A stretch of DNA of 64,000 bases from JANNXQ01 sp038238555 (GTDB lineage: Bacteria > Verrucomicrobiota > Verrucomicrobiia > Chthoniobacterales > Chthoniobacteraceae): the NCBI GenBank assembly GCA_038238555.1, contig JBBRXP010000006.1:4311-68310 (forward strand). The letters run 5' to 3'. Position 1 is the stretch's first letter. The number at the start of each line of letters is the position of its first letter. Shown in pieces: positions 1-7,336 of this stretch. Below the pieces are notes generated by a model. It searched no databases. It was not told the DNA's origin and saw only the letters and a list, made by a program, of their open reading frames with translations. The translations under genes were made by a program, and so were the position numbers.

Positions 1-2132
1 CGATAGAGGACAGACGCTTGAAGCTGTAGATCAGCATTCCGCGACGCGAATCGAGCGACCATTTCTTCGTCGGGATAAGTTGCCACCCGCAGGAATTGAC
101 GAAGGAATCGACGCGATAGCTTTCCTTCGTTGAGTTGAAGCGCGGGCCAAAGCCGATCCAGCACCACGGGCTGGTTTGACGCGAAGACGGGAGCTTCGAG
201 CAAGAGATTCTGCGCCATTTCATCTCCCGCCGAATTGCTCCCAAAAGCGTTGAAGAACTCCTGCCAGGCTGCGGAGTCTGTTTGATGTTCGAGCAGGTCG
301 AGTCCGTGAAAGCGCACCGCACGATGCCAAAACGGCGAATGCAAACGGCTTTGCAGGAATGCGGCGGCAGCGTCTCCCTGCACCTGCAATTCACGCTGCC
401 GCGCCCAATCGGCGGTCAGCTCGTGAGAGAACCGAACCGTGCGGCGCGCTCCGTCGATTTCCAGATGTCCCTCGCGTCCGAGTTGCGCGAGCGCCTCGGC
501 TTCCTCACACGAAAATGAGTCCAGCGATACGGACGCAGCCATTCTATCGGCGAGCTGCACCGCGAGCTTGCGCGCGACCAGATCGCGGAAACTTGCCGGA
601 TCTTCGCGACTGATCGTGCTGCGCCAGAACCAGCGCGCAAAGTCCGATTCCGTGGCCCACGGCAGCGGGGTGTCCGTGGCCTGCCAATACGTGGCGACAA
701 TATCGAGCGCTTTGGGCCAGCAAAGGAGCGGGAGGAGATGCGGGCGCTGACCAAGCAGCCGCAGAGACGGAACACGCTCACACGCTCGTCGCACCTGTTT
801 CTCACTGAACCTTTCGACGCGAACGATCTCGCTGGGCAGGGCGACTCCTCTGCGGATGAGTTGACCGCGAACCCTCTCCCAATCCTCCGGGCAGCAGATG
901 AGCACTGTTTCCCAGCGATCTTCCGCCTCCGGCGCGAAGGCAGCGCGAAGAACCATCGCGGCCTCGTCGAAAGCGGCTTCGTCGAAACACTTGTCGAGGC
1001 CATCCAGGACCAGCCGCATTCGGCAACTTGTGTTGGCGAACAATTTGTCAACGCCGCGCGATAGGCGGAACAGTGCTCGCAACCCACCGGGCGCAGCGAG
1101 ATCGCTCGCCCGCAACCAGACCACTTGCGCCTCAGCCATCTGCGCCCACCCACAACTCAGGACGCTCTTGCCATTGCCGGAAGCTCCGAGCACGGCGACG
1201 CGCCGATGCTTGCTCACACGGACATTGATTCGCTCGATCAAATCTCCTCTCGCGACGGAGACCTGACCGCCGATTTTTGTCGGTAGCGACGCCATCCGCT
1301 GCCCGCTCTCCGTCAGGATGCCCGCCCAATCGGCAGCGTAATCGGGATGCTGCTTGAGCGGAAAACGGTGCCCCAATTTCGCCAGCAAATCCGGCAGCGT
1401 GATGCGGCCGCCTTTGCGTCTGACACTGCTGGCAAAAGTCACGACCGCATCCCAAAGGTCGCTGGCACGAGCACGGTCGGTATCCCGCAAAATTTGCTGG
1501 CAAAGGGCAATCGCTTGCGTCGCGCTCTGCGAATCCGCGTGCTGAAAATCGACCTGCGCGAGGCGGAATCCCCGCAACAAGCGGACAGTTCCGACCGAAT
1601 CCATTGCCACCCCGGAAACTTCGTCCGGAATTCGGAGGCTCTGAAAAGCCGCCCGACGTTGCGGCGAAGGCTCCGCGTCGCTCGCATAGCGTTCGGCCAT
1701 CGTTTCCGGTGCCATCGCACGCGCTGCTTCCGTGAGACCGGACCATGTCTCGCTGACCTCGGGCTCATGCTGCGCAGCGACCAGCGTGAGCGAATCGCGT
1801 TCGCGCTGGAAATCGGGATTTTCGTTGGTCAACCACTGCCCCCAAAGCGCCCGGGCAAACTCCCGCGGCGCACCGGCCTTCGTGAAAACAACATGGCTTT
1901 TCACGGAGCACGCACATCGGCGCCCCTTGCCGCTCGTTTCAATGCTCAAGACAACATCGTCGAAGAGCCAGCCATCCTGCCTCATCTGACACTCAATGGC
2001 GCGAATCGTCCCTTCACCCGCTCCACGCCACGAGACACCGGCAAGAAGATGGCACGCCAAATAGCCGACGACGCAATCTTCGACGGCGAATCCTTCCCCA
2101 GAGGTATTCTTTACGGGCGGATATTTAGCCAT
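1..2132 (-). CDS. STAND-like P-loop NTPase with N-terminal nuclease-like domain (partial, runs off window)
   Basis: The reading frame opens at ATG 2132 (MAKYPPVKNTSG) and stays open to the window edge, giving 710 residues without a stop. A Walker A motif, GASGNGKS, lies at residues 316-323. A hydrophobic Walker B, RLVLDGLD, lies at 373-380, followed by a long helical region typical of NACHT/STAND ATPases. The first ~100 residues read FEDCVVGYL...DGWLFDDVVLSI...CSVKSH. This resembles the PD-(D/E)XK-like effector domain placed in front of STAND ATPases in antiviral Avs-type proteins (D58/D59, K78), but the usual acidic residue before K is Ser here, so nuclease activity is uncertain. The C-terminal sensor part is outside the window. 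Domain architecture was read by eye. A defence role is inferred from architecture and from the defence-rich neighbourhood. Confidence 0.7.
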   Translation of the reverse strand, partial: MAKYPPVKNTSGEGFAVEDCVVGYLACHLLAGVSWRGAGEGTIRAIECQMRQDGWLFDDVVLSIETSGKGRRCACSVKSHVVFTKAGAPREFARALWGQWLTNENPDFQRERDSLTLVAAQHEPEVSETWSGLTEAARAMAPETMAERYASDAEPSPQRRAAFQSLRIPDEVSGVAMDSVGTVRLLRGFRLAQVDFQHADSQSATQAIALCQQILRDTDRARASDLWDAVVTFASSVRRKGGRITLPDLLAKLGHRFPLKQHPDYAADWAGILTESGQRMASLPTKIGGQVSVARGDLIERINVRVSKHRRVAVLGASGNGKSVLSCGWAQMAEAQVVWLRASDLAAPGGLRALFRLSRGVDKLFANTSCRMRLVLDGLDKCFDEAAFDEAAMVLRAAFAPEAEDRWETVLICCPEDWERVRGQLIRRGVALPSEIVRVERFSEKQVRRACERVPSLRLLGQRPHLLPLLCWPKALDIVATYWQATDTPLPWATESDFARWFWRSTISREDPASFRDLVARKLAVQLADRMAASVSLDSFSCEEAEALAQLGREGHLEIDGARRTVRFSHELTADWARQRELQVQGDAAAAFLQSRLHSPFWHRAVRFHGLDLLEHQTDSAAWQEFFNAFGSNSAGDEMAQNLLLEAPVFASNQPVVLDRLWPALQLNEGKLSRRFLRQFLRVATYPDEEMVARFASRNADLQLQASVLY

Positions 2133-2262
2133 GAAGCGGAAGAGTGACGCGAGGCGTGGATGCGCCAAAGCAGGCCGCATCCAGAGGTGACCTTTGAGAG
2201 ATCTCAAAATTCTTCATGGATGGCTCGTTCAAGAAATGCGCGGCTTTGTCGAAAAAAATCGC

Positions 2263-2292
2263 TTGCGGTCTTTGGTCCGCCTCCGCTATATG
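2263..2292 (+). promoter_or_regulatory. Possible sigma70-type promoter of the nrd operon
   Basis: TTGCGG (2263-2268) and TATATG (2287-2292) are separated by 18 bp. This is an acceptable -35/-10 pair upstream of the NrdR-like boxes and the cobalamin riboswitch. The -10 hexamer lies inside the first NrdR-like box, where a repressor would block polymerase. It is a weak consensus match and is supported mainly by position. Confidence 0.35.
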
Positions 2293-2330
2293 CTGCGGTA
2301 GTTCTTTGAAGTATCCACAACATATTGTGG
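2283..2330 (+). promoter_or_regulatory. Two NrdR-box-like palindromes 32 bp apart
   Basis: CCGCTATATGCTGCGG (2283-2298) and CCACAACATATTGTGG (2315-2330) both fit the NrdR box (roughly aCaCwAtATaTwGwgT). The second matches 14 of 16 positions and is a near-perfect inverted repeat (TCCACAA-CATA-TTGTGGA). Their starts are 32 bp apart, close to three helical turns, which is the spacing known for paired NrdR boxes. They precede nrdB-nrdA, so control by the ATP/dATP-sensing repressor NrdR is a strong inference. The nrdR gene itself is not in the window. Confidence 0.65.
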
Positions 2331-2337
2331 ATTTATC

Positions 2338-2513
2338 GCCAGCAAGTGCCTCTGGTCACGGCCAGAGGAGAATAGGGAACCGGGTGTAAATCCCGGGCGG
2401 TTCAGCCCGCTGTATCGAGCGACGAAAGTTCCATCAAAGCCGCTGGGTCTCCACGGACCCGGTAAGGCGGAGCGAGTAGGACGACCTCGGAGCCAGAAGA
2501 CCTGCTTGCCGGC
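2338..2513 (+). ncRNA. Cobalamin (B12) riboswitch
   Basis: The conserved core GGGAACCGGGTGTAAATCCC begins at 2375 and continues into GGCGGTTCAGCCCGCTGTA, ending at 2414. The 3' B12-box element GCCAGAAGACCTGC lies at 2491-2504. GCC-A-GCAAG (2338-2346) can pair with CTTGC-C-GGC (2505-2513) to form the closing P1 stem, and GCCTCTGG/CCAGAGG forms an internal stem. These are the signatures of the AdoCbl riboswitch class. It precedes a terminator and a B12-independent ribonucleotide reductase, so the expected logic is that B12 switches off class I RNR when the B12-dependent enzyme can work. Confidence 0.93.
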
Positions 2514-2620
2514 ACTCATCACGACTTCGCCCGAGTGGGCGAGGCCGACTGTCCCGCCAGGACAGGATGGGATTCTGACCGTCTTTTTGCGCTCACTCCG
2601 GCTCCGGCGTGCAGCCTTGG

Positions 2621-2669
2621 AGCCTTCGGTTTCCTCTCTTCGAGCGGGAGAAAAACCGAAGGCTTTTTT
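2621..2669 (+). terminator. Intrinsic terminator, probable riboswitch expression platform
   Basis: A 12-bp perfect inverted repeat, AGCCTTCGGTTT...AAACCGAAGGCT (arms 2621-2632 and 2653-2664), with a 20-nt loop is followed directly by a T run. It sits between the riboswitch and the nrdB start, so transcription attenuation is the natural reading. An antiterminator partner was not worked out. Confidence 0.85.
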
Positions 2670-2735
2670 GTCTCGGGATTTCTCCTGCGAATGCGCCGTG
2701 GCTGGCGCTTTTTGACTCCGAACAAATCTCCACGA

Positions 2736-3896
2736 ATGAGCACTGCCCTCCCCGAAACTGCGTCATCAGCCGCCGACGAATCACTGCCGCTTTCTGTCGC
2801 AGAAGTCGGCGACCACATCGTCTATCGCATCGGCCAAAAGACCTTTCGGCTCGACAAGACAAAGGCCCGAGCGCGGCTCGCGGGCAAGCGCGTCATCAAC
2901 GGGGAGCGCAGCGCGGAGCTGAACATCCTGCCGCTCAAATACCACGAGGCATACCGCATCTATAAGCAGATGAAGGCGAACCACTGGGAGCCCGATGTCA
3001 TCGACATGACAAAGGATTGCAGCCAGTGGAACACCGGCGTGCTGAGCGCGAAGCAGCGGTGGGTTATCGAGATGGGCGTTGGCTATTTCTCGGCGGCGGA
3101 AGGGATCGTCGGCGACAGCGTGCTCCATGTCATTGAGGACAACCTCACCGCCGCGGAGCTGAAGCACGCGGCGCTTCGTCACATCGCGGAGGAATCCATC
3201 CACATGGACTCGCTGCTGCACATCATCGGCAGCCTCAACATCGACCTCGACGAAGTGACGGCGAAGTTCGCGGACATCCCCTCGATTCGCGCGAAAAACG
3301 CCTTCATCACGCGCCACATGCCGGAGTTGAAAATGGGCATCGACCTCACGCAAACGCCGAACAAACAGAAATTCGCGAAGGCAATTTTCGGGATCACGCA
3401 AGTGATGGAAGGCACGCAGTTCTACGCGCTCTTCGCGATGATCCTCTCGCTTCACCGGCAAAACAAAATGACCGGCATCGGGCAGATGATTCAATACACG
3501 CTGCGCGACGAGTCGAACCACATCGCGCTCGGGCGCTACATCCTCACGGAACTGATCAACGAAAACCCGGATGTTTGGACGCAGGAGTTTCAGCGCGAGC
3601 TCGTCGAGTTCATGCGCGAAGGCGTGGAGCTGGAGAAGGATTTCGTCCGCGATTGCCTGCCGGAAGACACGGTTGGAATGACGCAGCAGGACTTCCTCGA
3701 TTACGTCGATTACAACGCTGATCGCCGCCTCGCGGGCCTTAATCTACCGGCACTCTCCGAAGTCCGAGCCAACCCATTCCCTTGGCTCGATGAGGTGATC
3801 TTCCTGCGCAAAGAGAAGAACTTTTTTGAAACGCGCGTCACCGAATACCAGACGAGCGGAAGCGTGAAAAACGCGAGCGAAGACGACCTGATTTGA
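2736..3896 (+). CDS. nrdB: Class I ribonucleotide reductase small subunit, Tyr-less (class Ic/Id-like)
   Basis: Makes the radical initiator for reduction of ribonucleotides to deoxyribonucleotides. The 386-residue product starts at ATG 2736, downstream of the terminator; the frame is open further 5' but that part is leader. Metal ligands E122, E153, H156, E225, E259 and H262 have the same spacing as Chlamydia trachomatis NrdB (E89, E120, H123, E193, E227, H230). The C-terminus KEKNFFETRVTEYQT is also chlamydial-type. The position of the radical Tyr (E. coli Y122, Chlamydia F127) is Leu160, so no tyrosyl radical is possible there; a Mn-containing cofactor is expected by family analogy. It is followed by nrdA after 25 bp and controlled by the upstream NrdR boxes and riboswitch. 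Confidence 0.93.
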   Translation: MSTALPETASSAADESLPLSVAEVGDHIVYRIGQKTFRLDKTKARARLAGKRVINGERSAELNILPLKYHEAYRIYKQMKANHWEPDVIDMTKDCSQWNTGVLSAKQRWVIEMGVGYFSAAEGIVGDSVLHVIEDNLTAAELKHAALRHIAEESIHMDSLLHIIGSLNIDLDEVTAKFADIPSIRAKNAFITRHMPELKMGIDLTQTPNKQKFAKAIFGITQVMEGTQFYALFAMILSLHRQNKMTGIGQMIQYTLRDESNHIALGRYILTELINENPDVWTQEFQRELVEFMREGVELEKDFVRDCLPEDTVGMTQQDFLDYVDYNADRRLAGLNLPALSEVRANPFPWLDEVIFLRKEKNFFETRVTEYQTSGSVKNASEDDLI

Positions 3897-3921
3897 ATCC
3901 GTAACAACCCATCCCATTCCC

Positions 3922-6744
3922 ATGAAAACAGCCGAATTTCCCAGCCTCGTTTTAACGACAACCGCGAGCGAATTCCCGCAAGTGATCCGCCGAGATTTGC
4001 CCGGCGACGAGTCAGGCAAACCGCGTGTGGTGCCGTGGCTCGGACACAAGATTCAGCGCGCAGTCGCCGCGGCGTGCGCGGCGGTCGGCGCTGATGAGAG
4101 CATCGGTCATCAGACGCAGGCAGAGCTGGAGTTTCGGATGAAAAAAGAGCGGCCGCTCTTTGTTCATGTCGAGCAGCTCCAGGATCTCGTCGAGGAGACG
4201 CTCATCGAACTGGGCCACGGAAAAGTCGCGCTCGCTTACGCGAAGTATCGCGTCAAACGCGCGGCCGTTCGCGAACTCGGCGAGCCCGCTGCGCCGCCGG
4301 ATGAGGGACAGCTCGAACTCGCCTCGCGCGAGCAACTCGCAGACATCCGCGCCCGCATTTCTTTCGCTCGTATCGGTCTCGAGCTGACGCTCAGCGAGGC
4401 TGATCTCATCGCGCGGCTGCTCCGCAGCGTCGCGATGAACCTCACGCCGGACGAGCGCCGTGATACGATCATCCTCAATGCGAAGTCGATGCTCGATATC
4501 GACGCCGACGCGCGGTTTTTCGCGGGGCGCATCCTCCTCACCTACATCTACGAAGAGACGCTCCCTTGGAAGATTGCCGATGGTCTTGGCGCTTTGAAGG
4601 AAGCGCATCGCCGCGCCCTGTTTTCTTACATCCCGCTTGGCATCGAACTCGGCCGACTCGAACCGCGGCTCGCCGAATTCAATCTCAAGCCGCTGGCCGA
4701 CGCGCTCGATCCTTACGCGGACTTACAGTTCGATTTCATCGGCATTCAGACGCTTTACGATCGCTATCTGATTCATGGACGCGATCCGCAGACCGGCCTG
4801 AAGCGCCGGCTGGAAGCGCCGCAGATTTTCTGGCTTCGCGTGGCGATGGGCCTCGCGATGCTGGAAAAGGATCGCGAGACGCGGGCACGCGAGTTCTACG
4901 AGATTTACAAAACGCGGCGCGCCTGCTCCTCCACTCCGACGCTCTTCAACTCGGGCACCTGCCGCCCGCAACTATCGAGCTGTTATCTGCTCACGTGCGG
5001 CGACTCGATTGAGGACATCACCGAGATTTGGAACCGCTTCGCGCAACTTTCAAAGTGGGCCGGCGGACTCGGCTGCTCGTGGACGGCCGTTCGCGGAACG
5101 GGCGCGCACATTCACGGCACCAATGGCGAGTCGAGCGGCGTCATCCCGTTTCTCAAAGTCTCCAACGACATCGCCATCGCCGTAAATCAAGGCGGCAAGC
5201 GGCCCGGGGCGCTTTGCTCGTATCTGGAGCTGTGGCACGCGGACATTGAGGACTTCCTCGATTTGCGCAAAGAGACCGGCGACGACCGGCGCCGCACGCA
5301 CAACATGAACACGGCGCATTGGATTCCCGATGTATTCATGAAACGGCTCAAGGCGATTTCGGAAGGCGCCCTGCCGAAGGACGCGACGTGGACCCTCTTC
5401 CGCACCAACGAAACGCCTGATCTCCCCGACCTGTTCGGCCGCGCATTTGAGGAACGCTACGAACATTACGAGCGGCTTGCCGCGGACGGCAAAATCTGGA
5501 GCCGCCAGCTTCGCGTTCTCGCGCTGTGGAAGCGGATGCTCGAAATGCTTTTCGAGACCGGACACCCGTGGATGACATGGAAAGACCCGGCCAACGTGCG
5601 CAGCCCGTAGGATCATTGCGGCGTGATTCACAACTCAAACCTTTGCACCGAGATCGAACTCAACACGAGCATGGACGAGGTCGCGGTGTGCAACCTCGCG
5701 TCGATCACCATTCCCAACCATCTCCGCGACGACGGCGCCATCGATCACGACAAGCTTCGCGCCACGGTTAGCACCGTGATGCGGATGCTCGACAACGTGA
5801 TCGACATCAACTTCTACCCGGTCCCGGCGGCAGCCAACGCCAACTTCAAGCATCGGCCAGTCGGCCTTGGCGTTATGGGATTGCAAGATGCGCTTTACAC
5901 AAAAGGCATCCCATTCGATTCACCCGAGTCCGTCGCTTTCAACGACGAGTTTATGGAGGCGGTCGCCTTCCACGCTTACTCCGCGAGCAGCGACATCGCG
6001 GCGGAGCGCGGCGCTTATCAAAGCTATCCCGGATCGAAGTGGCAGCGCGGGATTCTCCCGCTCGACTCGCTCGCGTTGCTGGAGGAGGAGCGCGGTCTCC
6101 CGGTGCTCGTCGATCGCAACACGCGGATGCCGTGGAATGAGCTGCGCGAGAAGATTTGCCGACAAGGCATGCGCAACTCGAACTGCCTCGCGATCGCGCC
6201 GACGGCGACCATCTCCAACATCATGGGCTGCACCCCCTGCGTGGAGCCGGTCTATAAACACATTCACACGAAATCGAACATGAGCGGTGAGTTCGTGCGC
6301 ACGAACGACCATCTCGTGAAGGAGTTGCAACGGCGTGGCCTTTGGGACGCCGAGATGCTCGCCGACCTCAAGTATTTCGACGGCTCGGTGCAGTCCATCG
6401 AGCGCATCCCGGTGGACGTGAGGCGGCTCTACAAAACGGCATTTGAGATCGAGCCGACGTGGATTTTGCAATGCGCTGCGGTGCGTCAAAAATGGATCGA
6501 TCAGTCGCAGAGCACGAACCTCTGGATCGCCGACGCGGACGCGCGCCAGGCGAGCTTCATGTATCGCGAGGCGTGGGAGCGCGGACTCAAGACGACCTAC
6601 TACCTCCGAACCATGAACAAGAGCGGAATCGATTCGGGAAATCGCGAGCGGCGCCCGGAGAAGCGGGAGCCGAATGACGCGGATAAGACCGCCTGCTCGA
6701 TCGAGGCAATGCGCAACGGCGGGACCTGCGAGGCTTGCCAGTGA
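3922..6744 (+). pseudogene. nrdA: Class I ribonucleotide reductase large subunit, interrupted by in-frame TAG
   Basis: Catalytic subunit that reduces NDPs. Reading through one TAG codon (5608-5610, codon 563) gives about 940 residues in a single uninterrupted frame. An N-terminal ATP-cone lies at about 30-115, and SSCYLLTCGDS carries the first redox Cys. The active-site N-x-C-x-E (SNLCTEI) is at codons 573-577 and the C-terminal Cys pair is in CEACQ. The TAG sits where homologs have Gln (RSP-Q-DH), so a single C-to-T change explains it. As it stands the 562-residue product lacks the catalytic Cys. The second half could start at GTG 5623, 12 bases after the stop. It is a true nonsense mutation, a suppressed amber codon or a base-call error. 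The whole cds otherwise looks under selection, and its end overlaps dcd. Confidence 0.88.
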
Positions 6745-7325
6745 TTCTCAACGACCATCAGATCCGGGAGCTTGCCCTTCGCGGAATGATCCAGCCGTTC
6801 GAGTCATCGCTCGTGAGCCGACTCGATGATGGCACGCCTGTGCTTTCGTTCGGTCTGTCGGGCTACGGCTACGATCTTCGGCTTTCGCCAAAGGAGTTTC
6901 GTATTTTCCGCCACATCCCCGGCACCGTCGTGGACCCGAAGGCCTTTAATCCGCGGAACCTCGATCGTGCCCCGCTGCATAAGGACGCTGCGGGTGATCA
7001 CTTCATTCTTCCCGCGCGCAGTTACGGTCTCGGCGTGGCCGTCGAAGCGCTCGATCTTCCAACCGACACCACAGCGATTTGCGTCGGCAAGAGCACCTAC
7101 GCGCGCTGCGGCATCATTGCCAATGTCACTCCCGCTGAGGCCGGCTGGCGTGGACACCTCACGCTCGAATTCTCCAACTCAAGCGCAGCCGATTGCCGCA
7201 TCTATGCCGGCGAAGGCGCCGTGCAGATGCTCTTCTTCCGCGGCGAACCATGCGGCGTTTGTTACCGAAGTCGGCGCGGGAAATATCAGAACCAGCGCCA
7301 GCGCATCACCCTCCCGCGTGTGTGA
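6741..7325 (+). CDS. dcd: dCTP deaminase
   Basis: Deaminates dCTP to dUTP, feeding dTMP synthesis. About 194 residues with family signatures: YGYDLRLSPKEFRIF, DPKAFNP, GKSTYARCGIIANVTPAEAGWRGHLTLEFSN and GKYQNQRQRITLP. GTG 6741 overlaps the nrdA stop (GTGA) with AGG seven bases upstream; an in-frame TTG at 6735 is an alternative start. Third gene of the nrdB-nrdA-dcd operon, so probably under the same NrdR and B12-riboswitch control. Ends 11 bp from the convergent metE stop. Confidence 0.93.
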   Translation: MILNDHQIRELALRGMIQPFESSLVSRLDDGTPVLSFGLSGYGYDLRLSPKEFRIFRHIPGTVVDPKAFNPRNLDRAPLHKDAAGDHFILPARSYGLGVAVEALDLPTDTTAICVGKSTYARCGIIANVTPAEAGWRGHLTLEFSNSSAADCRIYAGEGAVQMLFFRGEPCGVCYRSRRGKYQNQRQRITLPRV

Positions 7326-7336
7326 GTGCGACCTCG

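Noticed and set aside
416..2147. Several open frames on both strands in the STAND region
   Set aside because: The continuous minus frame from 2132 carries Walker A, Walker B and a sensible N-terminus; the others are Arg/Ser-rich shadows.
2781..3521. 246-codon minus-strand frame opposite nrdB
   Set aside because: Composition is a reverse-complement shadow of the conserved NrdB frame; no start context or homology.
3922..6744. General TAG-to-Gln recoding in this genome
   Set aside because: TAG terminates other convincing genes (for example the AlbA_2 gene at 20397-20399), so one internal TAG does not support a changed code.
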